Part shown: positions 21,640-33,500 of the stretch, one piece after another
How positions within the stretch are numbered: position 1 is the stretch's first letter
How the letters are laid out: every line of letters begins with the position of its first letter
NCBI GenBank assembly: GCA_977006965.1
Contig: OZ345373.1
Location: 1,488,001-1,552,000 of the forward strand
Length of the DNA stretch: 64,000 nt
From: Phymatolithon calcareum
Lineage: Eukaryota; Rhodophyta; Florideophyceae; Hapalidiales
Direction of reading: 5' to 3'
The notes under the pieces: generated by a model
The model's database searches: none
What the model saw: only the letters and a program-made list of their open reading frames with translations
What the model was told of the DNA's origin: nothing
Made by a program: the position numbers and the translations under genes

Positions 21640-24623
21640 TGATTTTCAACAAAACTTGGCGCATAGCTACGCTGAGCGTCGTGGATCTCCTCAAACATCG
21701 AAATATCTCGAGCAATTGGTCCGAAACCACAACGTCGACATTATTGGGATTACAGAAACCCATCTACAAACAGAAGGAAAAATTCGGGCGGACTAGTATG
21801 TCATCAATACCCCTCGCCCGCCCCCATCAAGAGGTCGAAACTCAGGAGGAATGTCTCTGTTCTTCCGAAAATCTTGTGCCGTAAAGCTCATATTCAAGCA
21901 CGCGGAGAAAAAATTCCAGCTCATAATAGCACAAATCGGGAAAATCAAGTGTGGGGTCGTCTACCTGTCTCCGAAATCCACCAATGAAGAAACTGAGAAA
22001 TGACTAAGCATAATGAGCACAAACCCAAGGTGTAAAGCAATCCTTGCTGGTGATTGGAACACAAGGCACGTTCGGTGGGACAAAGTATCTAATATAAGCG
22101 GTAACCAGCTCGTGCGCTGTTCGGACAGGAAAAACTGGAGCATCTGTACAGGAGAATGACCTACGTTCCAAACCAAGAGCTACTCGAGCAATATTGACTT
22201 CTTCGTAACCAAGGGTATGAGAACATTAACAATTCGATACCCTGAAGGTCTGGTAGCACGCAACACAAGCCAGTCATTACGTGCATCCGAAACTCAGAGG
22301 ATATACTCGCCTCTCCCCAGAGAAGGATGTTCTCGGTGAAGAGCTGGAAAACTGCTGAATCCCAGAAAACAGTCGAAGAAGAGTACCGGAAGAAGCTCCC
22401 GGAATAACTTGCGAACTCAAAGAGCTGCAAAGACTCAAGAGGACTAAACAAGATATATAACGAGATCGTCGATATATGGACCGAACCATGGAGAGTGGAT
22501 TACAAAAGGCCTCCCAGATTCAAGTCCTTTTGGAACTCAAACCTGGATCACTTAAAAACGAACAAGAAAAAGCTGTACAAGAAAGCCCCAAGGATACAAG
22601 AGCCCGAGAAGTGGGAAAAATATAAGAAATGCAAGAGACAAATTAGAAGGCTTGTGAATAAGAATCAAGAGTTCATATCCGAACTTGAGCAAAAAGATTC
22701 GACAACCGCGATCTCGCAATTGTCTAAAATGAAACGAATGAAATCGCAGAGGACAGCGCGGAACAAGGCGTCCGGCAAACCATTGGACCACATGCTCTTC
22801 ACGGCTCACGTCTCCACAATTTGCTCTGACAAGGACAATTGGAGGCAAGAAATACCATTTTTCGCGTGCCCGCAGGAGATGAAGGAAGAGATCAGGGAAG
22901 CCCTAGCAAACGCACCTTTCAAGAAAACGGCCGGTCTCGATGAGGTGAAAGCAGAGATGCTCAAGACCAACGTGGAGCTCAACTCACAGATCATATTTGA
23001 ATTATGGTCAGCTTGTGGCAGAGTCGGCGACATACAACTGTTGTGGCGACGTTCAGTGCTCGTAGCAATTCACGAGAAAGGGAATACGGAAGATTCCGGA
23101 AACTGCAGGCCAACATCTGGCTTGAGTCAGACAAGGAAAGTTGTGCAATCCGCTCTCAATACACTACTTAGAAGACACTACTCAAACCATGAGTATCAAC
23201 TCGGATTCCAGAAAGGCAAGAGTACGGAAACAGCCATACTCCGAGCAACGGAGCTGCAGCGGAAAGGGCATAGGTGCATCGTGGTCCTCGACCTCAAAGC
23301 GGCATATGACACTGTACCTAGGAAACTACTCCAGGAACGGCTGAGAATGGTCCTACCTAAGGCCATCAGCGACATGTGTGAGACATTTCTATTACCTTCC
23401 TGGATCTTCACAGCGGGAGACAGCAACAAGAATTGGTTCATAGTTGACAGAGACGTCCCCCGAAGGGTCACCGCTCAGCCCAAGTCTCTATAACATATTT
23501 ATGGACGAGTTCGGGGAGCGCATAAGCGCTGTTCCGACCGAAGTAGCAGACGTATCTGCAGTTCTATTTGCAGACGACGTGATCCTGTTGGCGAAAACCC
23601 CGCACGCGCTGCAACACCTGCTCGATACTGCAACGAAATGGGCCGAAGAGAGAGGAATGACCTAGAACACCAAAAAAGGTAAAAGCGAGGTGCTGGAGTC
23701 GACCGAGACAAAGAACTACACATTCTGGCTAGCGCACCAGACCCTTTCGCAGGTACCTGAAGTTTTATATCTTGGGGTATCCCTAGGACCAACTGAAATT
23801 GCAGTCACAAGCGCAATCAGGCGCATAAGAAACGCCAAAGCAGCGGTACGCCAACTGAAGCCACTTGGGGTATTCATTCCGGGGATAGACATCTGGAAAG
23901 CCATACGTATCTACAAGTCTTTGATCCAACCAAGGTGGGAATACGCTATCCATCTCACACCGTGGACTTCAGAAGTACAAGAAGCAATCAAAGAAGTAAA
24001 AAGAACCTTCTCCTTTCAAGTATTCGGTGGTACTGCAAGTGGAGGGATCGACCGGCTCCGGCTTCATCCAACCACCAGAACACAGGAGAGAACTATTAGC
24101 GCTGAGGATGCTGCGACGAGGAAAGGCAAGGAAGGTGGCTATCCTATCCAAGGCAAGGGAAGAGCGAAGCTTCAAAGAACTACAGTGGGCAAGTCGCGAT
24201 ATTGCCGCGATCTTGCAACATGAACAGTTCGCGAACCCCTTCAAACATATGCAGGAGGGGAAATCCCCAGGCCATTCCGACGAATACTGTTCGCTAGGCA
24301 CGAGGCTCGAAACAAGACGAAAGAGGAAAATACCGTACGACAAACCGGATGAGATCCCGGCCATCCTCAGATTAGTCAAGGTGAGACATCGACAGCTGGC
24401 CATAAAATACAAAAGCGGAAGATTCCCTCAAGTGAGCACAACGTTAATATCGAATACATTTGGAACGGCAGCAGGGCGCCACCGGGAGACCATACGAATT
24501 AACCTAACAAAGTATGAACTGGACCCCGGAGAGATGTTAAGAACGGAAAAGGCATTAGACTCTATACTACTCTACAATGTCACCATAATTGACAATATGG
24601 AGAACAACGAGTCCCTGTATTAG
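21640..24623 (+). pseudogene. LINE ORF2: endonuclease, reverse transcriptase, C-terminal module
   Basis: Starts five bases after the ORF1 stop. Domains in order: endonuclease (TWRIATLSVVDLL, VDIIGITETHL, ILAGDWNTRHVRWD, SSNIDFFVTK); linker; RT with KTAGLDEVKAEML, NCRPTSGLSQ, YQLGFQKGKSTETAIL, VVLDLKAAYDTVPR, GSPLSPSLYNIFMDEF and the catalytic box VLFADDVILL; thumb (LIQPRWEYAIHLTPW); and the shared C-terminal module (HRQLAIKYKSGRFPQ). Several stops (about 21796, 22001, 22156, 23663) and frameshifts (about 21700, 22300, 23470, 24070) break it. The order and spacing are those of a non-LTR element, not an LTR retrotransposon. Confidence 0.9.
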
Positions 24624-24720
24624 GGACGAGGAGATATACTAGAATGAACAGTTACGAAAAGCTGCTCCCGGACAGTCTTAGGAGTGTTAATGAGGTCTTT
24701 CAAATGAACAACTAAACAGT
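24624..24720 (+). repeat. 3'UTR and terminus of the 20-24.7 kb LINE
   Basis: A short untranslated region ending TGAGGTCTTTCAAATGAAC, a variant of the GAGG-C-TTTTAAATAAA box shared by the other LINE tails in the window. Confidence 0.6.
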
Positions 24721-24979
24721 TGCAAAAAAATCTTTTCTTGCTGCAGATCATCCTTTCTTCTCTATGGACTTTGTCGCTTCTGATGTAATCATTAGCGCTC
24801 GCTGCAGTGCCCGAACATATTCAGATATATCGTCTATGGACCAAGCTGTGCGAACGACATATCTCTTATCTCGCTTGGCGATCACTTAGTTGACAGTACC
24901 TACTTTGTCGCCAACTCACGCCTGCATAAACTGCACGGGAGTTCTCCCGGTGACGTGAACAGTGTTTGACACATACTGC

Positions 24980-26287
24980 TCTGAGGAAGGATAGCTCGGA
25001 GATTATAAAGAGTTTGCTACCCCTTAGACCTTCCGAAGCGACATAGAAGCAGATATCCGGGCTAGTCCAATTGGTAAGGCCCCTGGACTGGACAAAGTAC
25101 ATACCGAAATGTTGAAAGTGGACCCAGTACCAGACTTAGGTCATAATTAATTTCAATTCCCGTTTATTGCAATACTGAATAGGAATAGTCTATTGCAGAA
25201 CCAAGAATAACTTCTTATTTCAGCACACTACGTTGCCTATGTTAGCATCCAATCCAGATTACAGAGCGGTTTATAAAAATGTACTACGATGCTGACGCAC
25301 GTTCAACCATGTTCCAAACTGCACATGTATTGAACAAAGTAATTACAGACGCTAGTTCAACTACGTTATTCCCTATTCCCTACTTGTGATGTACATCGTT
25401 TTGTTGTGATTGCCATAAAAATAACCTATCGTGGTGTCACTGATTATTGCAGAAACTATTGCTAGAACACAGAGCTGTGAATAGTATTCCCGTATTGCAT
25501 CACGGAACGCCATTGCGTAAAATAGTACGCGACCAAAGTCTGCCCAGTACTACGCGCAAGAGTACTATTTGCATTTTGGGAAGCTTGTGGTCTCCTGCAA
25601 ACTACATCCTTGGCCTGGAGAACAGCTGAAATTGTACCTGTCTGCAAGGATGGAGATACAGCAATGCCGTCGAGCTACAGCCCAATCCCCCTCTTAAGCC
25701 ACATGAGGAAGATAATCGAAACGGCCTTAGAAAAGATGATCCGAAGGAAATACAAGTTCTATATTTCACAGCTTGGGTTCCAGAAACGAAAGGGCACTGA
25801 GTTGGCGCTTCTCCACGCTGAAGATCTCCAACAATCAGGCCCCAGCTGCGTGGCAGTCTTAGACCTTAAAGCGTCCTACAACTCCGTACCAAGGAACAAG
25901 CTTGCAGAGAGAATAAGGAAGGTGCTGAAACCAGAGATCGCCGAAATGGTTATTCCTTTTCGGGATCCCTCATTCATACAGACGAGAGACGATGAGGATT
26001 CCGTATGGTACACCATTGACAGAGGAGTTCCCCAGGGGTCCCCTCTCAGTACGTGCCTGAACAATATCTTCATGGACACGTTCGTCGTTGCTCTAGACTC
26101 TATTCCGGAGAATATAACAAACAAGCCCTTCAAAATGTTCGCAGACGACGTGAAATTGTCCAAAAAATCAGTGGAAAACCTTCAAAGGTATCCTGGATCT
26201 AGCCTGGGATTGGGCGCAGAGAAATGGTATGGCGTGGAACACCGTGAAAAGCGTAATTCTTTTGACCAAGGACACGGCAGGTCATAG
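24980..26287 (+). pseudogene. LINE RT fragment carrying a hAT MITE
   Basis: Begins with the RT entry region (IGKAPGLDKVHTEMLKVDPV, 25065-25130). It is interrupted by the 412-bp element at 25131-25542 and resumes in the same frame with LFAFWEACGLLQTTSLAWR. RT motifs follow: YSPIPLLSHMRKIIE, SQLGFQKRKGTE, VLDLKASYNSVPR, DRGVPQGSPLSTCLNNIF and the catalytic KMFADDVKL. The frame ends at 26287 in divergent sequence. Confidence 0.9.
25131..25542. mobile_element. hAT-type MITE, 412 bp, perfect 8-bp TSD
   Basis: Terminal inverted repeats CAGACTTAGGTC and CAGACTTTGGTC match at 11 of 12 positions. The 8-bp duplication CCCAGTAC at 25123-25130 and 25543-25550 is perfect. Taking out the element and one TSD copy gives one continuous RT frame, so the boundaries are well supported. 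No internal coding capacity. Confidence 0.93.
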
Positions 26288-26399
26288 CTTCCGTCTCTCG
26301 AGACGTTTAAGTGTAAACGACTTACACATGCACTTGTTAGTAGAGAAATTCATGAGTGACCAGACTATGGTACAATAGAAAACGGTTCGGAATGCAAGC

Positions 26400-26457
26400 C
26401 CTGTTACTCCTAGGTGAGGCGTTGGGATCTTTTAAATAAATCATTACATATCCCCGC
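26400..26457 (+). mobile_element. R4 tail
   Basis: GTGAGGCGTTGGGATCTTTT, then AAATAAATCATTACATATCC, matches the 3' ends of the R4 copies at 7375 and 30415 (minus strand). Confidence 0.6.
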
Positions 26458-26728
26458 TTCTGTCTCTCTGGACCGCGGCTAAAGACTCTTCAGGAGGTAG
26501 TTAGCAGGCGTCGGAACTGTTCGTACCACTTGAAAAGTTACTCTTGATTTTTGCAGGATTTCAGCTTGTCCATCATCTCAGGTCCCCAGTCTGCCATTGC
26601 GTCGAAAGCAGTCTTGGCAGGCTCTGCGCTCTTTCTCGCTGTCGCTGATACGAAGGGCTGGACGAATGTGGGGGCAGGTTACGTGTGCTTTACTCTCGTG
26701 GTGACCGGGATGTGTCCAGCTCTTATTC

Positions 26729-26930
26729 CGACAGGGGTGTAATTTTCCCCCGCGAAGTCCCGAAGGAGACTAGAGGTGGGTTTTGGTAGTCCGCAGAATC
26801 GTGTTACACCAAGAAGAAAAGAAACTCTTCCTTAGCCAGAATCCAGCCAAAACCTCTTGGCACTAGGAAAGCTGCCCCAAGCGACAGCAGATGTCTTGGT
26901 AACTTTTAAATAAAAATATACCTTTCTTCT
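26729..26930 (+). mobile_element. R1 retroelement 3' end, 202 bp, 8-bp TSD
   Basis: Ends GTAACTTTTAAATAAAAATA, then CCTTTCTTCT. TCTTATTC flanks it at 26721-26728 and 26931-26938. It lies antisense inside the LINE endonuclease fragment and matches 3841-4111 over its length. Confidence 0.82.
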
Positions 26931-27230
26931 TCTTATTCAGTCGCACACCCCATTCGGCTTTTCGACACTTAACTCATCCATAGACTTTTTCAAGAACATC
27001 TCAATATTGCTGGTTCTTATGCGGGATCGGAACGTAGCCCCGGTTGCTGTACGAATTCGCCAGTTGCCGGTTGCCGTCCATAGGACCAGGTGTTGTCCTT
27101 TGGTTTTCGATTTGGTGTACCAATGTTGATGCTGCACATTCAAGTCTCCCATGAGGATGGACTTCCCTCTGCAGTTCGTATGAACTATATCGAGGCATTG
27201 TTTAGTTTCGGGTTTTGTCTCAAGCGGGAA

Positions 27231-27664
27231 GATCGGACCCGGGAAGTCGGTAAACTCGCCCATCGCGCTCCGGCGCACGCAAGACTGGGGACGTCAGTAA
27301 CCCCCCCGCGCGGATCGGCGGGCAGGCCGAGCGAGAGTAAGTCCTGAAGGTCGGCACGGCACGCGGACCCGGGACGTTGGTAAACTTGCTTCGGCGCGGG
27401 AAACGACCTTGGACGTCATAAAATTTTCCTTTCCGCACGTTCACACGATACGATGCTCTGCGTGGCCATTGAAGTGAAATGATTTTCCCCCTCGAGATCT
27501 CTCCGTTGAGATCAGAGGTAGGTTTTCTAATTTTGCTAACTATAGCCGTTTTTTGCGAAATGGAGCCTCTGGGCTCTGAGTTGAGTCCTCGTGGCTCATC
27601 AGAAGTGTTGCCCCAAGCGTCTGCAGATGCGTTGGTAACACTATAATAAAAATCTCCACTTCTT
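27231..27664. mobile_element. Composite insertion: GC-rich R6 repeats plus R1 tail
   Basis: The left half (27231-27440) carries, on the minus strand, two units with GAGTTTACC and CCCGGGTC-type cores, shared with 54230-54420. The right half (27480-27660) is an R1 3' end on the plus strand. The flanks CAAGCGGGAAGAT and CAAGAGCGGAGAT resemble an aged TSD. It interrupts the LINE endonuclease. Whether it moved as one unit is unproven. Confidence 0.5.
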
Positions 27665-28329
27665 CTTCAAGAGCGGAGATGTAGGCCACCGCTACATTAA
27701 TTCCTGCAGTTACTGTGGTAAGCAGTTGAACGGTGGGTGTGGCGTGTCGGTAGGTGACTTTGGAAGTGATTTCCCTTCTCGTGACCAGAGCGACACCACC
27801 TCTCAGTTTGGACCGAGGGGGGCACGAACGAGTCGGGGAGAATAGTTGGTAAGGTACCTTGAGGAATTGGTCTTGTTTCTACCAGTTCTCGGTTATTCCG
27901 AGTATGTCAACTGCATGGTCCTGGAGCAATTGTTCAACCATGCGCTGTAGTTCCGGAGAACAATCAAAGGTAAATGTACAAATCTTTAAATTCGTGTTCT
28001 GTGCCATTGCGTAACACAAGATGACGGAGTTGTTTGCGATGCTGTCATGGGTGTTTTAGTGTTGTTGCTTGCGGGTTGTTCTGCATCTTGGGCTGCAACG
28101 TCAGAGGCGGCATGTGCGTCCTCTTCGTTACAGGCTTTGTCTGTTGCCATTCGCACTTTGCTTGGGCCTTCGGCGGACGGAGGTGTCAGAACTAAGGCGT
28201 CATCTATGTTCTCTTGGGCCTTCATAGGTGGAGCGATCGTGATCATTATGGCTCTGTTTGTCGTCACTGGGTATTACGCTTTGGGTTTCCATTTTCATTA
28301 GCGCTTCGTCCGCCTGTTTGAAATTCTCT

Positions 28330-28775
28330 TAGTACCACTTCCTTAGCAATGGCGGTCGTGGCGGCGGCGGAGGAGGAGTTGGGGCTGATGGGTCTACTAC
28401 AGAGTCCTACTCTGGCAGTGGATCTGGTTCAGGTTCAGGCTCGGGCTCAGGTAGCGGTGTTGACGAAAGTGGTGGTGGAGGTTGAGGTGGAGGTGGAGGC
28501 GGTAGCGGCGGCGCAGCAGGACTTTCTACTCTGAATTGTCCATACCCGTCTGAGCCGATTGACTGTAAGTGCGTAAATACCTTGACTGGTGCAGCCTACA
28601 TTCCATTGCATACAGGCTTCGCTGGTTCCGGTTCGGCAAGCGGATAGGGGTCGGGGTCTGGTTCAGGTAGCGGATCTGGTTCATGATCTGGTTCCAGTGG
28701 CGTTGGCGGTGGTAGTGGCGGCGACGGCTCTGGCGGCGGTGGTGGTGGTGGTGGTGGCGGCGGCTTCGTTGTTTA
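28330..28775 (+). pseudogene. Gly/Ser-rich protein remnant
   Basis: One frame gives long Gly runs, Ser-Gly dipeptide repeats and a short cysteine segment (LNCPYPSEPIDCKC), then more Gly/Ser to FVV-stop. Three stops interrupt it, two of them TGA in place of Gly or Ser codons. GTAAGT near 28563 and ACAG near 28614 could bound a 51-bp intron. Gly-rich repeat proteins are often extracellular or RNA-binding; I cannot say which applies. Confidence 0.45.
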
Positions 28776-28799
28776 GAGATATATCATGATTTTGTGCTG

Positions 28800-30110
28800 C
28801 CTCGTTTCTTTTGAATATCAAGTGCCCCTAGCAAGACCTATATCAGCTGAACAGATTTCAGCTGGCATTATTATAAATTTCATGTGCTGCCCTGGAGATA
28901 CCACGGTTTCTACGGCGGCTTGATGCTTCTCGCTATTTGTTTCGGGACTATGAGGGCGCGCTAGTGGAATCATATTGCTACAGCTCTTGGCTTCGGAGCC
29001 TGCCTTATAGGCAGTAGTTCGACATTAACCAGAAGCTAAAGAGTAATCAACATCTCTGAGTCTCCTCGAATATGATGCTGGGATGTATCATGAGTACAAT
29101 GTTATTTCCGAAGTACCTTTTTTGAATGTAGAAGCTAACAAGACCGTCAGAACCACGCTTTAGACTGTAAGGGTGATTCGCTTGAGCTGCTCTTCTCTTC
29201 TAGGTTTGTTTCTCGGCTCAAATCAGCACAACCCTCGTGCAATTCTAGTTTCTTATCCCTGACTGAAAAACCTGTACGCTAGAGTGACCTGCGGTTTTTC
29301 CGAATCTCGCCCTAGCTTGCGGTCGTCGACAAATCGAGAATTTTATAATTTCAAGTCTAGGCAGCATTTTGTATGCCTGCTACAAAGCGCATTAGTGTTT
29401 TATCATTTCTGAATGTCCTGAAAACCTGACTAACTATTCCCAATCAGGCTTCCATTCTAACGATATGAATCAGACTACTGTCTTCAGAGTGATGATGTCT
29501 GGTAGGTCGCTATTTGATATGCTTTCCATCACACTCACAATGGTAAGAATCTTGGCTTTTTCAATGTCAGTGCACTCGACACCCGGGTGACGCAACTCTA
29601 CTTCCAGCACTTTAGATCAACTTTTGACACCTAAGGACCTCACAGTTTGTTCCCTAGATGGAGTGAAAAATTTTGCCCTCTATCTCAGGTTCCATTTCCA
29701 AAAATATACCATGTGTATATGTTTTCTGTGCGATCTCTCTCTTTCGAAAGCAGCAAGGATGGCACTTGCAGAACCACATATGCACGATGCTTTTAAGAAC
29801 AAATTATTGATGCTGAAACATGCAGCTTTAACTATGGCTCATGGTACGAGAGCCTGAGCTGCAATTACACTACTGATACATGCAGCCGAAATATGCAGGG
29901 TAATTTCTAGCTTCCCTGTCGAACATCTCTTGGTTACAGGAGTGCCCCAGTATTGAGTGAACAGCTTGTAAGTTCAAATTAGATTATACTGCATTCTTAC
30001 ATAAAGTCCGCCTCTACCACGGATCTGCACCCTTTATACAAGTCTAGAATCATTCGAAATTCGTTCATGGAAAAAGCTAACTTTTAAATAAAAATCTACA
30101 CTTCTTTTTC
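28800..30110. other. Decayed sequence, weak RT trace
   Basis: About 29435-29640 has YSQSGFHSNDMNQTTVFRV, like the QxGFRxGRST block of LINE RT, without a usable frame. 30070-30110 resembles an R1 tail (AACTTTTAAATAAAAATCTA). Nothing else is recognised. Confidence 0.35.
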
Positions 30111-30414
30111 TACGAAATCAATGAAAAAGCGAGCTGATGTCACGGCAGAAGCCCTTTCTCGACCTCCGCCTGGGGTTCTTTGCAGGTGGACACTAATTTA
30201 TCTCATTCTAATACACAATTATCTAGGTGTACTGGACACTGGGATGTGCTTTAGTCACGCTAATTCAATAAGTCCCTCGGTGTTGGACAGGTTGACATAC
30301 AAGAGGGATTCTACCTTCGTATCCCTTTTCGTTTTTGTATAGTAGAAAAATTGAAGTTTGCGAATTCATCAATCTTGCTTGTTGGAAAACAGAGCACTGT
30401 TGCATGTATTTAGG

Positions 30415-30760
30415 ATATTTGATGATTTTATTTTGAGAGCTCCCAAAGCCTCACCTTGGAGTAACGTGGCAGCTCTTGCGATAATCTCTAAGCTGAAGTC
30501 CTCTGGCTACTCAAAACGTTCTTGATTCGTAATTCTCTCCCAACAAGAGCTCCTGTGAGTCTCTTGTCTCTTCGCACTATTAAATTGTCCTTGAATTGTA
30601 CAGTCAGCTCAGGGTTGGATAATCCGGAGATTATGGTGATTCAACACTTTGTATCAATGACCTCCCGATACCGAATTTGCCAAGCTTTCTTGAATGAGCG
30701 AGATGACTTATTCGCGCACCAGCCTGATACCAATTAAAGTCAAGCTTTCCGCTTGGCGGG
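30415..30760 (-). pseudogene. R4 repeat, second long copy
   Basis: The minus strand encodes SNPELTVQFKDNLIVR, then RLTGALVGRELRIKNVL, and ends with GTGAGGCTTTGGGAGCTCTC, then AAAATAAAATC. It is collinear with 7375-7740. Unknown family. Confidence 0.55.
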
Positions 30761-31116
30761 ATGACTTGATGAAGTCAGCAATTGCCGTCCTTTGATTCAC
30801 AGCCCTAAGGTAAGATCAAAAGAGGATAATAGGTTCCACGATTGTAGTATCTGAATGGTCTATGAATCAGTAGCTGTGCCCCCGACGAGTGGTACGCGCT
30901 GTCTCCAGGGATCGGTTTCTGCCGCACTAGCATGCGTTAGAGTTTGACGTGTGCTTATTCCTTCTTGTTCTTGATGCTGGGATCTTCTCAGTGAGGAACT
31001 CCCAGCGAGCTTTTATATCATTTCTGCTACACCAATTTCGTCACCCAACTTGGGTAAACATTTGCGTTCCTATTGAACATGAAAGTAAACTATCCACGAA
31101 ATCAGTCGAATGATTG

Positions 31117-31407
31117 CTACTGTAATACACGCAATAATTGTTGCGTGCAATGTATACGACGAGGCCTTCTACGTGGCGCTGGTCCACGTGGAATACCACG
31201 AACACGCTCTACTCCCCATGCTGAGTCTCGACATCTCTTGCACTCAAACGCAATTTCTGTACTCATCTTCGACGACGCCAGAGTACGTTGTAAGGCGACT
31301 AGTTCGATCTCCGTGGTAATCCTACAGTAGGCACCAAATACTGATTTTCTCCAAAGGGGTGCTCGGTTGAATTGCATGTATTTACTCAGTTCATTTCCAC
31401 AGCACAT
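31117..31407 (-). pseudogene. R4 repeat, third coding copy
   Basis: MQFNRAPLWRKSVFGAYC, then IELVALQRTLASSKMSTE, then FECKR, collinear with the copy at 7449-7706. The GALVGRE part is missing; the frame diverges instead. Confidence 0.55.
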
Positions 31408-31474
31408 CCAAGTTGGGATATCAGACTGAAAAGAACCGTAGATTTAAAGTAATCCTGAGCACGAAAGTGGAAGA

Positions 31475-31975
31475 ATGTGGGAAGAAACTAATCTTATTAT
31501 TGTACATCTTGAAGACGTGTTAACAGTATTCGGAATTCACAGGCAAGTGACGTTTCAGTACACCTTCGGAAGATTTATGAAAGTGTCTACAATACTGATC
31601 GCGGATAGATTCCGAAGCGAAGTTAGACAGCACATAGAGACTCTGGAGTGCAAATTACCAGTCTATGAACTCAGAGAAGAAAACAGAGCGGCAGCCGAGA
31701 AGGCAATAGATGACTTTTCGCATTTCAGGAAAATCATCTTCTTCGACAGTATGCAGAATGAAGCAAGACTGTACAGAAGAAAGATGCAAAACATCCGAAA
31801 CTTTTATTATGCGTTCTCAAAAAAGCGATTACCTGCCAGGGGCTCCGGCAAAAGACCAAACATAAGAGAAGACCTACCCTATAGTGTGCGGTGCCTGAGG
31901 AAGCCTTGCCAGTGTATTCGTAATCCTATGGGGCTTTCCAAAATAAACTTCTCAAACGCAAATTATATATAGATT
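31475..31975 (+). pseudogene. LINE C-terminal module with R2-like tail
   Basis: Carries RQVTFQYTFGRFMKVSTIL, then an acidic helix (ENRAAAEKAIDDF). The tail GAGGAAGCCTTGCCAGTGTA, then GGGGCTTTCCAAAATAAACT, belongs to the R2 family. 5'-truncated; TSD not resolved. Confidence 0.75.
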
Positions 31976-31984
31976 TTGATAAAC

Positions 31985-32160
31985 GTACTACAGTCGTATG
32001 AATATACGGGCAAGAGAGCTCCCCGCTAAGCCAATGCCTCTATAACATCATGTTATGTTCATGGACAGGTTCAGGAATAAGGTGGACAAGGCATCTCGGC
32101 AAATTTCAAAATTCCCCGCAGCACTGTTTTCGAGGACGTCTAACTGCAGACGATAAATTC
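31985..32160 (+). pseudogene. Degenerate LINE RT, target of the R8 insertion
   Basis: Reads FMDRFRNKVDKASRQI, then PAALF, followed by a damaged ADDV box. It continues after 33515, so R8 sits nested inside an older LINE. Confidence 0.5.
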
Positions 32161-32174
32161 GGACGGAATTTAAT

Positions 32175-33500
32175 TTTTTTTTGAATTTTGAATTTATTAA
32201 ACGCCCTCAGAAACACTCATAAGACTGTAAGGGAGATGCGTTTCAGATGCTACTACCTTGGTAGCTCCGTTAAAGCCCGCAAAAGCTCGTTGCTATCGTC
32301 GTAGCCCTAGCTGCAAAAACCCTCCTCCAGAGAAGGTGGAGGGAAAAGCTTAGAGTCCACTTGTCCTGTTCCTCAGAATCTCAGCGTCGCCGTTCTATTT
32401 TGTCTTGGTCTATTCCATGTCGTCATAAAAGACGATTGTGAGGAATAGTACTTTGTCAAGTGCCTTTTCAGTCTCACTAGTCTCCTCTTCTGTTAGTCGA
32501 TATCTTTGAAGGTACACTTCGAGTTTGTTCATGAGAGTTGGTACGATTTCACCGAATTTGTCTTCCAAAAGTGTGGTACGCAATGGGGGAAAACGTCCGA
32601 ATGCCCATTTAATCGCCAATTGGCGGTGACCTGCTTTCGGTAGTCTGATGATGGCGGGAGTAGACCCGGGAATATCATAAGGAATATTCCTCTTTCTGCT
32701 CGCCTCCAAGCCTTCTCCTTCGTCTTTAAAGAGCCGGTCCCTCAACGATTTTGCTGAAACTCGCTGCTTAAGATAGGTTAGTGCCGTCTCGAATAGGTCG
32801 TGATGTAACATTGATGATATGTCACGACACACCCATTGCAATTCCTCAACGTCTCTTTCCTATCTTGGGACTGCGAGCAAGCCCATTTTCCTTGTTCTGG
32901 CTCGTTCAAGCATTCGTAACGCCAGAGCTAGTCTTCTGTCTTCCGCATTATGTATGCGACAGAGAAGACGAAGTCTCGCGGTTCGATTTTTTGCGATTGG
33001 ACCAAATACTTGTCCAAAAAAAGTCTTCTCCACGTCTGCAATTGCTGTTTGAACTCTTGTCTTCCATGGCGTCAGGTGCATGGCATATTCCCATCTTGGC
33101 TGTATCAAGGCCTTGTACATCTTGATTGCGTTTAAGGAGCTGAGTCCCCGGTCTGTTACACCAAGGGATCTCAGCTGATACACTGCTATCTTGGCCTGTC
33201 GGATGCGTTCAAGCATTTTCTTGTCGGTAACTCCCTCACTGCTGAGTGATATGCCAAGGTATAGGACTTCTTTGACTTTTGTCAGCGTTTTCCCAGAAAG
33301 CTTGAATGTGGCTGATCTTGTGCCTTCGGAGAGAAGAACTTCGCTCTTCCCGGCTTTCGTGTTCCACCTCATTTGTCTATCTCTTGCCCATTGCGAAGAA
33401 ATATTTAACAGTCTCTGTAGTCCGACTGGTGATTTTGCCATTAGGAGCACTTCGTCTGCGAAAAGAACTGCTGCCACGTCGGCAACATCCCTTGGAACTT
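32175..33500 (-). mobile_element. R8 LINE 3' half (RT to tail), 14-bp TSD
   Basis: A 5'-truncated LINE inserted antisense. The minus-strand frame starts in RT with AAVLFADEVLLMAKS, continues through the thumb (LIQPRWEYAMHLTPW), crosses one TAG near 32858 and runs through the C-terminal module (GHRQLAIKWAFGRFPP) to VFYDDME-stop at 32410. The 3'UTR ends GAGGGCGTTTAATAAATTC and A-rich sequence. GGACGGAATTTAAT at 32161-32174 and 33501-33514 is a perfect 14-bp duplication. The catalytic box reads FADE rather than FADD. Confidence 0.92.

Larger units (their letters stand above)
26480..28267 (-). pseudogene. LINE ORF1 end, endonuclease and linker, with two insertions
   Basis: Same family as 1-1540. 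On the minus strand, 28267-27986 is the tail of ORF1. ORF2 starts at ATG 28007, overlapping it by 22 nt. Endonuclease motifs follow (VDILGITENW, then a TAG, then GGVALVTRREITSK and GINVAVAYIS). The frame is then interrupted at about 27664-27231, resumes with NCRGKSILMGDLNVQHQHW, is interrupted again by 26930-26729, and ends with a linker resembling WGPEMMDKLK. Three pieces in collinear order make one gene likely. Confidence 0.8.

Noticed and set aside
28047-28301. Plus-strand frame with hydrophobic segments resembling a small membrane protein
   Set aside because: It is antisense to the end of LINE ORF1 and the start of ORF2 on the minus strand, which have clear homologues in the window.
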